Part shown: positions 12,532 to 24,779 of the stretch, in pieces
How positions within the stretch are numbered: position 1 is the stretch's first letter
Layout: each line of letters opens with the position of its first letter
Origin: Gnetum montanum
Taxonomy: Eukaryota; Streptophyta; Gnetopsida; Gnetales; Gnetaceae
DNA length: 64,000 nt
Direction of reading: 5' to 3'
Assembly: GCA_015680685.1 (NCBI GenBank)
Contig: MNCI01023888.1
Location: forward strand, 202,398 to 266,397
The notes under the pieces: model-generated
Databases searched by the model: none
The model's input: only the letters and a program-made list of their open reading frames with translations
Told to the model about the DNA's origin: nothing
Position numbers and translations under genes: made by a program

Positions 12532-13432
12532 TGTAAGGACACCTCTTGTAATCCCCTTGTTCTCTTCACTACATGTGGTTTTTGGCAAGTTTTAGGCTTT
12601 TTGGAGACATCTAGAACATGCAAGATATGTTTCTGCCAAGTGCTAGGACTTCACAAGAGACATTTGGCACATGCAGGAAACATCTTGAAAATTGTGAAGA
12701 CACCTCTTCAGAGTGAAGACATCTATCAAATTGCTATGACATCATAGATAAGACATCTTAGCTAGTAGGAGATGCCTCACCAATGAAGAAGATGTCTCTC
12801 AACCTTAGGAGACGTCTCTCATGATAGATGTGTTTATTAGTGAAATGTCCCAACAGGATCAAAGACAACCTGTATGGTCAAGGAAACTTCCAGAATTTTC
12901 TATTCTGATTCAAAAAATAGTTAGGAAAATATGGGAAATGATAGAAACATTATGAGAGCTTCAAGTCAAGTTTGAAAAAGGTTTTCTACATTTTTTTTCT
13001 TGTTTTGTCAATAAATATGGGTATTGTTTCATGCTTTGTATGGCCATGAGATAAGAATGGAGAGTCATGAGAGCACATGTAAAGAGTACATAAGTTTGTA
13101 TGTATCTCTTGGCCAATAGTGTATATGTTTGCCTGGTGTCTCTTTTGTACTTATGTGTTGAGATCTCAATCTTGAGTTATGGAAGAGATTCCCCATCAGT
13201 TTTGTCTTGAATTAAGCACAATCATTGTGTAATTGTAGAGCCTATACAACATTGTTTGAGTATTGATAGAGTTTTTGATGATTGTGGGTTGTGGAACCCT
13301 ATTGTAATCTTCACTTTCAATAATTAAAGATAGCTAGTTTTCTTGTTTTCTAACATATTATTTTTCTTTTCATAATATCTAAATTTAGTACAATTGAAGA
13401 TGATTTTTCATTGAAGTAAACTTGCTCTAGCT
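12532..13432 (+). repeat. LTR of chromovirus E, copy E1
   Basis: It starts TGTAAGGACACCTCTTGTAA and aligns along its length with the LTRs at 17398 and 22025. The U3 part (about 12610-12830) holds many copies of a GACATCTT/AAGATGTC-like motif. The tail carries ttaataatt-type AT runs, then an initiator-Met-like primer site. The right end is set by alignment with E2 and is good to about 10 bases. Confidence 0.8.
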
Positions 13433-13437
13433 AATTA

Positions 13438-13450
13438 TTGATATCAAAAC
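13438..13450 (+). other. Primer-binding site, chromovirus E1 (tRNA-iMet type)
   Basis: TTGATATCAAAAC lies just after the LTR and differs by little from TGGTATCAGAGC, the usual plant initiator-Met primer site. In E2 the same place reads TTGGTATTGGATC. Confidence 0.6.
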
Positions 13451-13497
13451 TTTTAGTTTATTTTTTCTTGTACTTATTTAAGGATTTTGTCAAATAT

Positions 13498-14722
13498 AAA
13501 GGGCACCTAAGAAGAAATAGTTTCAAGCACTAAATAGAAACATGAATAGCATGAATTCTATCTTCCAACTTATGGTTGCTTAATTGGATGAAATCAATAC
13601 AAAGATAGATAGGAATGTCAAACCCAATCATATTTGAACACATAAAAATAATGAGCATTCACGTTTAGACGATGATGAAGAATTTTCATTGCTAGGTTGA
13701 GGGAATGATAAGAAAGAAAAATCTAGCTATGGAGGTATTGGAATTAATCAACTAAGGATTCCAATGGAAAAGAATCCTATTTCTCATATGATAATTCTAA
13801 GGGCTCCAATAGTGGCAACTACTTCTTCTCTTCACAAGCTAGATGAAGAACATGAGGCAAGGCTTGCTAAAGAATTCCATAATTTTGCAAGACTTTAGAA
13901 CATTGAGTTCAAGACTTTTAATGGTGTAGATGGAACCAATGCTTTTTCAAGTTGTCTAAAGGAACTTAATAAGTACTTTGAGATGGAACAGGTACCTAAT
14001 AACTTAACAATACTTATTGGTGAATCCAAATTAGAAGCTATGGCTTCTACTTAGTGGCAAAAGATGTTCTAAAATTATGTAAGACAAAATGATCAACCCA
14101 TCAGAAATTGAAATCTAATGAAATATAGGTTGAAAAGAAAATTTGAAGACTCATTATAAAGTTAAAATTCCTAAGGCAAGGTGATAAAGATCTCAAACAA
14201 TTCTACATCGAATTTTTGATCTATTCCATTAAGCTAAAGTGAATTGAAAGGAGTATGAACAACCTTCAATCTTATTAGGAGCTTTGAAAATGATGTATCA
14301 ATAGGAGTTATCTTTTCATGAGCCACAAACTCTTGATGAGGCTCAAGATTTACCACTCAAGGTTGAAAATTCCAAGGGGAAGGAGATGGGATCCAAACTT
14401 GAGAAGGGATTCAAGTCCAAATTTAAAGACAAAGATGGTAGTCATGATAAGAAGATATAGAAGGATGATAACAAGGGTAAAGCTAAGGAGGAATAAGACA
14501 AAGAAGGCAAGGGTCAAGGCAACAACTCATCCAATATTCAATGCTTCAAGTATGAAGAATGAGAACACAAGTAATGTGAATGTCCACTTCACAAGGCAGC
14601 AAAGGGTAAAGATATGCAAACGACGGAGGTGAAGGAGAAATCAAGCCAAGATATTCAAAGAGGTAATCCTAATGCTTCCAAGATTTAGGAACTTTCTAAA
14701 TTAAATTCTTGTGCATTTCATT
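13498..14722 (+). pseudogene. gag: gag of chromovirus E, copy E1, truncated
   Basis: It lines up with the E2 gag at 18.3-19.5 kb. It opens with PKKK then QALNRNMNSM; the ATG seen in E2 has been lost here. It continues with the capsid motif FKTFNGVDGTNAFSSCLKEL and a Lys/Arg-rich stretch at 14318-14632, then a CCHC zinc knuckle with one Cys changed (CFKYEE...EHK.CECPLH). Stops and frameshifts are frequent. Similarity to E2 ends near 14722, so protease, pol and the 3' LTR are missing. Either a deletion or the neighbouring family A insertion cut it. Confidence 0.75.
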
Positions 14723-14989
14723 TTTAAATCCATGTCTTCTTCTTACTTGAGCCCAGCTTAGAAAAGTTAGTGTCTAATCATTTTCATCCCATCCAACTTG
14801 TCCACATATTAGCTAGTCATCTTTTTAGTTGATTTCATACATATTTTAAATTTTTAGCTTTCTTCTATTATCATCCACTAGATGCCTTCCTATTTAGTGG
14901 TTGTTGTGTACAAGTATCTCTACACACACATCTCTTCTTCACAATTAGTACATGTTGGAATCTCTATATGTTTAATGCTTCACACCTTC

Positions 14990-17397
14990 TACACATAGTT
15001 ATACTTGGTATTATTGTAGATGATGCATGTAATGCATTGCTTCTCCATGATGCTGTGCTCATTTTCCTTAGCAATCTCCAATGATAGGTCTCTAATAATC
15101 AGCTTAGCATCAATGGTGCCAAGCCACATTCTTTTCATAATGATGAAATTTTTCCTTTGCCATTACCCATGTGGATCACTAAGAAATTAGATAGATATGA
15201 CCACCCATTAATGATGGCCATCATATCATCAACCTATCCCAAGGGAATAATGATGTACTAAACTGTAAGCTCTAACTTAATTTTATTTTTCTTCATTTGG
15301 AACAAGTTTTAGTCTTTGTATGTTTTCTTGTGAAATGAGGTTCATGCCTAAAATTAAGTCTTATAAAGCTTTATATGGAGGATCTCTTATGATTTGCAAA
15401 TATATAAGAGGACTTTCAAGGTTCATTTTATTCTTTGAAAGAGCATCCACTTTAATCTAGTCTTCAATAACATGTGTAAGGATGATAATTCTTATAATTT
15501 ATTCTTAGGTAGCAATGATTATTAGCTTCAACATAAGATTAGAAGGCATTAATGTAAGAACTAAATTTGCATATTTTAAGCCTAGTGATAGTCTTAGTAA
15601 GCTCACAGGTCTACTAGATTCCTTAATAGGCATGAAAATCATCTTGAAGAAGGGCCACTTCCTAGGCTTACTAAAAGTGATATTCTTTTGAATTGGTGTT
15701 TAATGGAAACTATTTTTGTATTGATGAAGGTATCTAGATGGGAGAGGAATGAATGATTGTTGATAAGAATGGAAGGAATGATGTGATATATATGTTAACG
15801 ATTCAACATGAGGTATTAGGATCTGATGATATTTTGGAGGATAAAAAAAGTAAATAGAGGCATAAGCAATAGGACCATTAGAAGAAATAGGCTATTCAAC
15901 TTAGTAACCATAAGTGTCTAGATGGTGATAAAAGCATTTTTTCCTTGGTGATAGCATCCACCATGATTATGCATTTTTCCACTACTACTAATAATACTTC
16001 TAAGGTTGAGAAAATCCCTACTCAAATAGTACCATTGTTGATAGGACTACCTAAAATTACCTTGAAAATAAGGTAATTTCTTAGGTATCATTTTCTTTAC
16101 AAGTTTTTAATTTAAAGAATAGGTTCTAGATTCTTGTATATGTAACATCAAGAAACCAACACTTTGGATATTCATACCAAAAGTACATATCACATTCATC
16201 ATCTTCTTTTGATTATGAACCTACAACCTCTGCTACTATTAAAATTTTTTTCTTTTGCCAATAAGTAACATTTCCTACTTTCTTGTCCTTGTTTAATCTT
16301 CTATCTTGATCACTTAATCTTGTCTAATTAATTCATTTATCCCTAATATTCAAGATGGACGCAAGTTTTTCATTCATTAACTTCCATATTTTATTAACTT
16401 TTATTATGATTTCTGTGATAGACTTCTGCATTGACAAGATCTTTCAATGAGCCATTTTATTAAGAGTAGACTCTTCCTCTTGTAAATCATAGGCATGAAC
16501 ATTCTTCTTATGAATAGATAGCTTCCTATTACATTCTTCTACACTTTCTCATTTGTGTAGTTCTCCTTCTTCCTTGACCACTTATCAATGAACCTTTAGA
16601 CCCAATGAACTCTTTATTTTAATAGTCTCCCTTATGCATATATCCCAAGGGTCTCTCTAAGTCTATTTCAAAGTCCAACTATAAAATGATAAAGCTAATC
16701 CTTCTAAGAAAATTCATGACCTAGGCATTGATACAACAAAAAGTAGTACCTACCTAGGGCTGCATCATTGGATTCATGATTTCCTTGCTTTCATCCTTAT
16801 AAATTTTTTTTTCAAATTATATATTCTAAAATAGTTCTAGTACTATTCATTGAATAACTCAAGCATTATATATTATCAATGAATTAAGTTAGGCTCCAAT
16901 GATCAATAGTAGCTTTCAACTTCTTTGACCAACATCCTTAAACGTTTCTTCATTTTTCTCATTTGTTCTCAATGTTTTGCAGGGTGTAGATAGGATGGAA
17001 GGCCTATAGCTAATGATGTAGATACAAGTTTTATCCTATCTCAAATTTTAAAATATTATTCATATCTAGTCATTTGATGTAACTCTCCTTCTAATGTCTA
17101 TAAGAAAACCTCACTACCTTACATATTTAGATCATAATCTTTATATTAACTAAGGGGCCATCATTAGTAGGTATATCATAATCATATTCATGGTATCTAT
17201 CTACCCAATCATGGTAGTCTCTTCTAAGTTCTCTTCTACACCTTCTTTCCTAATCCTATCTTTATCTCTATCTTTTTCTCTATTACTATCAAGATGCTTA
17301 TCAAGATTTTTCCTATCATGATCATCTAGATTCCTTCTATGATGATCATTGATTTATCTATTCTAATCTCTAGATGAATCTCTATCTCCTTATCTAG
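14990..17397 (-). pseudogene. gag-protease of family A, minus-strand copy
   Basis: This aligns block by block with copy B (45.6-47.8 kb). It has the protease end with RDLSLEIAKEN near 15.1 kb, the protease start near 15.3 kb, the Pro/Gln/Tyr-rich gag tail around 15.8-16.1 kb, the capsid block near 16.5-16.9 kb, and an Arg/Asp-rich segment at 17.2-17.39 kb (HHRRNLDDHDRKNLDKH and similar). In-frame stops and frameshifts make it non-functional. The LTR of chromovirus E2 begins abruptly at 17398 within the Arg-rich part, so E2 probably inserted here later. Confidence 0.7.
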
Positions 17398-18244
17398 TGT
17401 AGGAATACCTTTTGTGATTCCCTTTTTCTTTTTCTTACATGTCTATTTTTACTATGTCCAAGCTCCATGGAGGCATCTTGGAGGCCATGGAATCATCTTA
17501 TCTAAGATCTAAGCTCTCAGAAGAGATGTCTTGGATGACAAAAAATTTCTTAGGAATTTTTGCACACATCTTGGATGAGATGTCTCACTGGAGAGGAGAT
17601 ATCTTAGATCAATATGAGGCATCACACAAGTTCCTGAGATGTCTCAACTAAGATGTCTTAGGATAATCCAAGACATCTCAACTACATTAGGAGACATCTC
17701 AGCTAAGAATATGACATTTCCATAGAATTGTTGTTCTTAGTTTAAAAACAATTAAGACAAGGTAAAATAATGGAAACATCAAACAATCTTCAAGTTGAGC
17801 TTGAGGAAGGTTTCCTAGGATTTTTGTCTTACATGGTTAATAAATATGAATTTTGTTTCATGCTTAGATAACAAGAAGAGGTCATGAGAGATCTTAGTGA
17901 AAGCTCTTGAGTTGATGAGAGCTTAGCATGAGTGTGATAGAGCACATTAAATAAGTACATAGGTGGTTGTAGCTCCAAGGTTAATTGGGTGGTTTATTGG
18001 CCTATGTGCTCTTAGTCTTACTTAGGTGTGTCAAGGTCTCAGTATCAAGTTATGCGAGAGTCACTCTATTAGTTATGTCTTGCATTAAGAATAGTCATTA
18101 TGTAGTTGTAGAGCCTCATGGTCTAAAGCATCATGTGAGTGTTGTTAGTGATTATTTTATTTTTTTAGCACATTTTTATCTTTTCATAATATCTAGATTT
18201 AGTGTTAGAAGGTGATTTAATATTGGGGTGAAGCAAATCTAGCA
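17398..18244 (+). repeat. 5' LTR of chromovirus E2
   Basis: It starts TGTAGGAATACC and is directly similar to 22025-22228 plus 23029-23382, the 3' LTR. U3 at about 17460-17720 carries around ten GACATCTT/AAGATGTC-like motifs in both orientations. A ttaataaatatg motif near 17850 may be the TATA or polyadenylation region. The right end is placed at ctagca, just before the primer site. Confidence 0.85.
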
Positions 18245-18248
18245 ATTC

Positions 18249-18262
18249 TTGGTATTGGATCT
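18249..18262 (+). other. Primer-binding site, chromovirus E2 (tRNA-iMet type)
   Basis: TTGGTATTGGATC follows the 5' LTR after a few bases. It matches the start of the plant initiator-Met primer site TGGTATCAGA with a few changes. Confidence 0.65.
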
Positions 18263-18311
18263 TTTGATTGATTATTTCTTGAATATGTTTAGAGAATTTT
18301 ATCAAATACAA

Positions 18312-19440
18312 ATGGATCCTAAGAAGAAATAAGTACAAGCCCTAAATAGAAACATGGAGAGCATGAAGTCTACCTTCCAACTAATGGTTTCTCAATTGGA
18401 TGAAATCAATGCAAAGGTAGACAAGAGAACTATATCCGAACATGTGAAGGTAATAAGCATTCACATTCAGATGAAGAACTTTCATAACTGAGTGAAGATA
18501 AATGAGATGATGAGGAAGAACAATATAGCTAAGAATTCCAATGGGATAGAATCCTATTCCTTGTATGATAATTTTGAGGGATCCAACAATGGTAACTACT
18601 TCTTCTCTTAAAAATGTAGATGAAGAAGATGAGATAAGCCTTACTAGAGCATTCCATAATGCTGCAAGACTTACATACATTGAGTTGAAGACTTTCAATG
18701 GTATAGATAACACCAATTGTTTTTCAATTTATCTGAAGGTACTTGACAAGTACTTTGACTTGGAAGAGGTACCAAATAACTTGAGAGTACCTATTGTTAA
18801 ATCCAAATTAGAAGGGATGACTTATACTTGGTGGAAAAGGGAGTCCTAAAGTTATGTAAGACAAAATGGATAATCCATCAGAGATTGGAATCTAATGAAA
18901 TATAGGTTAAGAATAAAATTTTAAAAATTTCATCAAAGGTAAGAGACCAATATGAAGTTGAAATTTCTAAGGTAAGGTGATAAATATATTAAAGAATTCT
19001 ACATCAAATTTTTGATCTATTCCATTAAGCTAAAGTGAACTAGAAGGACTATGAACAAGCTTCAATATTATTAGAAGGTTTAAAATGATGTATCAATAGG
19101 AGTTATTTTTTTCATGAGCCAAAAACCCTTAATGAGGCTTAAGATATAGCACTTAAGGCTAAAAAGAAATTAAGCAGATTTGAAAACACAAGCAAAAAAT
19201 TTTCCAAGGGGAAGGAGAAGGGATTCAAGTTCAAATCTAAAGACAAAGATGGAAACCATGATAAGAAGATACAGAAGGGTGATAACAAGGGTAAAGACAA
19301 GAAAAACCAAGGCAAAGAAGGCAAGGGTCAAGATAATAGCTCATCCAAGATTCACAAGGAAATGGGAATACAAGGCAACCAAGGGAAAAAATGTACAAAC
19401 AATGGAGGTGGAGGAGACATCAAGCCAAGATCTTTAGAGA
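18312..19440 (+). pseudogene. gag: gag of chromovirus E2
   Basis: The frame starts MDPKKK, then QALNRNMESMKSTFQLM, just after the leader. A capsid core follows in the open piece 18565-18849 (ELKTFNGIDNTNCFSIYLKV, KLEGMTYTWWK). A Lys/Arg-rich tail lies around 19180-19437; the zinc knuckle is barely recognisable. Minus-strand chromovirus C has a clearly related gag (HVELKSFNGMEGTKSF). Stops and frameshifts break it. The role would be particle formation and RNA packaging. Confidence 0.8.
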
Positions 19441-19464
19441 TGTAATTCTAATACTCCCAAGATT

Positions 19465-19850
19465 ATGGAATTTTATGAATTAAATTCTTATGCATTCATG
19501 GGGAATATGAATAGAGAAGACCATCCTACTAGGAAATTTTTATTTCAAATTGGAGCTATATATTTTCTTCGTAGAGAATTGATTCATATTTTGATTGATG
19601 TAGGAGCCCAAGAAAATATTATTTCTTCTAGGATAATTGCTATATTGGGTTTGGTAAATAATATTTGTCTTAAACCTTATAAGGTGCATTTCTTATCTAC
19701 ATATTTCTCTCAAGAGATGAGAGAATAATGTACTTTGAAATTTAAAATTGGGAGTTTTCATAATGTTGTAAAGTGTGATGTGCTTCCAGTAAATTATGTT
19801 GATGTAATTCTTAATAGACCTTGGAATTTTAATAGTGATTCTCAATGATG
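19465..19850 (+). pseudogene. Aspartic protease domain, chromovirus E2
   Basis: The frame contains LIDVGAQENIISS, which corresponds to the (D)(S/T)G(A) active site of retropepsins. The Ser/Thr after the Asp is Val here, so the site is damaged. After a frameshift near 19730 it ends in the block LPVNYVDVILNRPWNF, the usual end motif of plant retroelement proteases (ILGRPW). This enzyme would have cut the Gag-Pol polyprotein. Confidence 0.75.
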
Positions 19851-20039
19851 AAGTAAGAAATGTATGTAATATAGCTAGATTTAATGGAATCCATGAGTTG
19901 ATTCTCATGACAAGTGAACAATTAAGGCAACAAAGCTCACTTAGTGCTTCCTTAATACTTCTATGAGAGAGGAAATACATTAAGGGACATGATGAAATAA
20001 TTTTTGGATTTGTTGTTGTATTAACAGTTACTTCTAATC

Positions 20040-21300
20040 ATGATGATGTATAGGTTGAACTTCCAATAAGTGTTCTAGGCTTGAAGGAGAAATTTCTCAA
20101 GATGTTCAAGGGGAAATTGGATGAATTACCACCAATGTGAAATCAACAACATCAATTTGATTTTATCCCTAGTGTTGTCATTCCAACTAAGAGAGCTTAC
20201 AATATGACACTAAATCAAAGGGTAAAATTTCAAAGGCAAGCAGATGAGTTACTTATAAATGGCTTCATGAGGAAATCCATTTCACCTTATGCAATTCCAG
20301 TGCTGCTACTACCAAAGAAGGATAGTAATGAATGAAGGATATGAATTCATTGTAGGATAGTGAATAGGATAATAGTGATGTATAGCTTTCCTATTTCTAG
20401 GATGGATGATATCCTTAATGTTTTTACCAATAAAGATATTTTTAGAAAAATTGATTTAAAGAGTGGTTACCATCAAATTAGACATACTCCTCATGATGAG
20501 TGGAAGATATCTTTCAAGATATCAAATGGATTGTTTGAGTGGTTGGTGCTACCATTTAGGCTCACAAACGTAAATGCTACATTCATGAGTTTGATGCATG
20601 ATGTATTGAAGAACTTTATTGCTAAGTGCTATATTACCTTTTTTAACAATAACTTGGTATATAGCTCTAATGAGGAAAAGCACTTGGATCACTTTAAGAT
20701 GGTGTACATTAAGTTGGAGGAGACATAATACGTGATCAAAGTAAAGAAAAGTTATTTCTTTAAAAGGAAAATCATATATTTAGGACATGTGATTTCTAAA
20801 AACAAAATTTGAATGGAAGCTAACAAGGTAAAGGCCATTAGGAATTGGCCAACTCCTAAGAATGTTGGGAAGGTAAGATCATTTCTATAGATGATTTATA
20901 AAAAAATTTTAGTATTTCATGATCTATGTTTGCTTTGTTAAAGAAAAATAAAGATTTCATGTGGGATAATGAAACCCAAGGGAGCTTTGACTAATGGAAA
21001 GAAAAAATTACTAGTGAACTAGTGCTTGCAATTCTAAATTTTTAGAATCTTTTTCAAGTGGAGGTGGATAAAAGTGAACTGCCATTAGTGGTGTACTTTC
21101 ATAAGAAGGTAGAACTATTTCTTTCTTTCCTAAAAATTTGAATGAGTAAGGAAAAATATAGCATACATGAGAAGGATTTGTATGCTATTCTTTAAGAAAT
21201 TAAGCATTGGAGGCATTACTTGTTGCCCAAAGAGTTTACTCTAATGACAAAAGATATTGAGATGTTTGTGTGATGGATAGTCAAATAGGTAGAAAAAATT
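20040..21300 (+). pseudogene. pol: Reverse transcriptase and RNase H, chromovirus E2
   Basis: RT blocks in order are KRAYNMTLNQ, ELLINGFMRKSISPYAIPVL, LLPKKDSNE with a stop, and then the open frame 20360-20728 (FRKIDLKSGYHQIRH, FKISNGLFEWLVLPF). The catalytic block, usually F-x-DD, reads ITFFNNNLVYS: both aspartates are asparagine. LGHVISK, KVKAIRNWPTPKNVGKVRSF and damaged RNase H blocks (IHEKDLYAI type, 21.17 kb) follow. Sequence then jumps near 21260-21310 to the far end of integrase. Confidence 0.85.
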
Positions 21301-21309
21301 ATTATGTCA

Positions 21310-21960
21310 TGCTAAATTTTTATACAATAATGCTTTTTATGTTACCATTAGTAAAAGCCCATTCGAGATGAATCATGGTTTTATCTTCTAAGATGATGGA
21401 TACTTTGAAGATCTTTGATGTTGAAGCTCAACTAAGTGTTGATTTTATATAAGAGATGAGGGATCTTCATGTACAAGTGAAATAAAATATTGAGAAGAAG
21501 GCTAAAGAGAGAGTTCTAAAGAAGAATGAGAACAAAAGAAATCCAAATCTTGCTATTAGTACTTGGTTTTGATGCACTTGAAGAAAAAGTGGTTGAGGTA
21601 TTAACTTCTTCAATTTGAAAGTCAAGAAGACAGGGCCTTTCAGAATTAAGATCAAGATTAATGATAATGCTTTTGAAATCAATTTACCAAATGATATTGG
21701 TATGTCTTTTGTATTTAATATTTTAGATATTGTGCACTATCATGAACCACTTAATGAGGAGATGATAAAAGGTAGCATCAATGAATTGAAGGGAGCTATT
21801 GATCAATCCAAACCATCAATGGAGAGGGAAGCAATCATATTCAAGTGGAGAAAAGCTTCAAGCTCTTGAGAAGTAAACAGGCATGAATACTTAATCTATT
21901 GGAAGGATGAATCCACTGATGATGTTATATGAATCCATGAAATCAAATTTCATGAATGAG
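21310..21960 (+). pseudogene. Integrase C-terminus with chromodomain, chromovirus E2
   Basis: After a deletion of the zinc finger and catalytic core, the frame gives FLYNNAFYVTISKSPFEM, the usual end of the core. The basic C-terminal part GPFRIKIKINDNAFEINLP follows, and then EYLIYWKDESTDDVI near 21880-21930, a clear chromodomain that lacks only its last aromatic residue to a stop. Chromodomains of this class direct integration to marked chromatin. The open piece 21615-21869 is in frame with it apart from a stop. The block with both catalytic aspartates is missing, so the integrase is dead. Confidence 0.8.
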
Positions 21961-22024
21961 GAATCACTTCAAACCCTACTCTTGTGTTTACATGAGTTCA
22001 CTTTTTGAAGGATGGGAGAGATAG

Positions 22025-23382
22025 TGTAGGAACACCTCTTCTAATTTCCTTGTTCCTCTTCCTATGTGTGTGTTCTTGTAGGTTCTAGGCTTAGTGGAGA
22101 CATCTTGGAGGTTATGAAGTCATCTTATCTAAGATCTAACTTCTCAGGAGAGACATCTTGGATGTTAAAAGATGTCTCAAGAATTTTTGCAAACATCTCA
22201 GGTGAGATAGCTTAGTGACGAAGAGATGTGATGAGTGATGAGGTACCCCCTACACCCAACCATATGAATCACAAGCATTCAAGCATGATCTAGTCAAATT
22301 CCATGGATGGTACTAGTTGTGGCATCTAGATCGTTATGCCTTGATCGTAGTTTTCTATCTTCCCACTTAGACTAGTGGTAGCTTTGTCACGTATGGTTTA
22401 GTCCAAAGTGAGGCATATGAGTCTTGATGTTGTTTCAACCTTAGGCTAATCCTAATGATAATAAAGAAATAAATTATTTAATTAATTAGCAATAGAAAGT
22501 GAAGTCTAAACTAATCTACAGGCAATGAGTGTCCATGACCAGCTTGTTGGACACATCCTAAACCCACATATCCACTATTGGGATTACCAAGTGCTATGCT
22601 ACTGGGCAAACCAAGTAATAACGCTACTAGGATTACTAAGAGAATATGTGTTTATGCTCGAAATTGGTCGTGCTCATTCCACCAATTCATTAACATGACA
22701 GGAAACATAAATATTAACTAAGTACATGAAATGTAAATTGCATGGAAAGTAAATTTAATCTAAGTCAAAGTGCTGCAATGAATAAGAATCAATCTCAATC
22801 TTATTGCCATTCATGGAATGTGTCTAGGTACATTGCCACTCAGATAAGACACCATACAACTAACTTAGATCCACACTACGAGCACTCACTAACTATTCTC
22901 TAAGACTACAAAAAAAACTATAAGAGTTCAGCTACTCTATTGACCAAAGAATTCCAATACATAGTAGGAGCATGTGTATTTATAGGAAAAAATAGACATT
23001 GTGTTGACAAGACCTTGTCAACACATCATTTACATCAATGCAACTACTTGATAGTTTCATAGTAAGACATCTCAAAAAATCTAGAGATGACCCAAATAGG
23101 TAGGAAAACTTCCAAAATTACCATTCCAAGTTTCGAAATAGCTGAGACAAGGTGAAAAAAGATGCAAATAGCATAGGTTCTTCCAGTTGAGCTTGAGGAA
23201 GATTTTCTAGGGTTTTTTCTTACTTGGTTAATAAATATAGATTGTTTTTCATGCTTGTACCACAAGGAAAGGTCATGAGATAGCAAGAGTGTAATAAAGT
23301 ACATTGAGTGAGTGCATAGCTAGTTGTAGCTCCAAGGTTAATTAGATGGTGTATTGTCTTATGTGTTCTTGGTCTTATGATC
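22025..23382 (+). repeat. 3' LTR of chromovirus E2, interrupted
   Basis: The left half 22025-22228 starts TGTAGGAACACC just after the purine tract ggatgggagaga. The right half 23029-23382 continues the alignment with the 5' LTR (ttgagcttgaggaag, ctccaaggttaatt). Between them lies an 800-bp family A LTR. The last part of the LTR is missing. Confidence 0.8.
22229..23028 (-). repeat. Family A LTR, sub-type 2, inserted in the E2 3' LTR
   Basis: It starts TGATGAGTGATGAGGTACCCC and ends near cacatca. It shares its body with the LTR at 32482-33391 (tagctttgtcacgtatg, tagtccaaagtgagg). A TATA-like TATAAATAC lies on the minus strand near 22976-22985. No internal element sequence is attached, so it looks like a solo LTR. 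I see no clear target-site duplication (agatg against tttac), so the right border is uncertain by some bases. Confidence 0.7.
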
Positions 23383-23399
23383 CACTTTCAAGAGTTTTA

Positions 23400-24507
23400 G
23401 ACATACGTACTTAATCTTAAGTATGTTAAAAAGCAAATGCCTAAGCTATTATCTTATCCACAAGGTAATTATAGGTGTCCCTATCAACAACCATATTATG
23501 CAAGTATAGCTTATCCTCAACCCTAGGAATAGTACCAGCAATAGTGGCAACAATCACAGGCATCGGGGATGCCACCGATAATGAAATCCTTATGGGTATT
23601 ATGTACAATATCCTATATCTCCATGAAGTACTCCTATTCATGCTTCTTTTCTACTATTTAGCTGAATACCATAGACCTACAACCTTATGCATGGAGTCAC
23701 AACCTTACATGTCTCAACCAATAGCTAGTTCATCTTATTAAGCTAACAATCCTTTAGCACTAGTATCGCTGTCAATAATGCAAGGGAAATTACCGACATA
23801 ATCATAGCATAAAAATTCTACCAGGGTAATTAACATGCAAGAAAACATAATTAGTATAAGTGAATCAAGATCTAGGAAATGTTCCTTTTTTAGGGAAAGT
23901 CCAGAAAAGGTTTGAATGATAGGAATTTCATCTAACCCTACTCCTTCCACACTAAGTCCTCAAGATAATAACATGCTTCCAATATTAATAGAAAAGAACT
24001 TAACTTTTTTCATACTTACACAAAATGATAACACATTGCATAAATGTAGGGATACTTCCCAAGAAACAAACAAATCCAAGAAGTCGTTTATTATATCTCT
24101 AATTAGTAGGACATAAGCTGGGAAAAGCTCTATTAGATTTTGGACTAGGGGTAAATCTCATCTCTCAATGCATGTACAAGGCCTAGAATTTACCTCCATT
24201 AAAGAACTATAATATTTGATTAGAGCTAGTTAACCAGTCTATTACTGTTCCACCAAGATAAGTGAAACATGTAATAACTATTATAAGTGCTTAGTCTTAT
24301 CCTACTGATTTTCTTGTTATTCATGTGAGGAAGAATAAAGGTAAATTTCCTATAATTATGGAAAGGACATGGCTTAGCACTATGCATGCTAAGCTAGGAA
24401 TTAGAGACTTATCCTTGGAAATCTCCAAGGAAGATGAAGTTGGAACCGTTCAAAGATGTAGAGTTCCATGTATTGCATACATCGATAATAGGTGTAATTG
24501 CATGTAG
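23400..24507 (+). pseudogene. gag tail and protease of family A, plus strand
   Basis: It begins with a Tyr/Pro/Gln-rich segment (PYQQPYYASIAYPQP, SQASGMPP), which matches the copy B gag tail. Around 24116-24200 follows LGKALLDFGLGVNLISQ, the protease active-site region (LLDxGSxVNLIS in family A; Ser replaced by Phe). The open frame 24325-24507 closes it with FPIIMERTWLSTMHAKLGI and DLSLEISKE, then a Cys pair. Frameshifts are present in the gag part. Small frames on the opposite strand are shadows. Confidence 0.75.
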
Positions 24508-24779
24508 AAAGTCTAGATAATAAGACAAGATACCATACCAACATATAAACAATGTTTTAAGGATATTTGTATGTAACAATGTTTGTTGCAGTAACCACAA
24601 AACAAGAAGGCACCTAGTGGCTGACCAATGAAACAAAATCAAAATCAAATATATGCATGGAACTAGTTAAAAAGATTACAATTTATTATATAAAAGAAAC
24701 CAGCAAAAAGGAAAAAATATGAAGACAACCTTCCTACACTAAGTTTCAACAAGACGGGGATGTTGATTAGGGGAAACTA

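Larger units (their letters stand above)
17398..23382 (+). mobile_element. Chromovirus E, copy E2 (nearly full-length, decayed)
   Basis: The order is 5' LTR, tRNA-iMet-like primer site, gag, protease, RT-RNase H, integrase remnant with chromodomain, purine tract, and a 3' LTR broken by a family A LTR. The right end of the 3' LTR is cut at about 23382, where plus-strand family A sequence takes over. Because of that cut, no target-site duplication can be checked. Confidence 0.85.
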
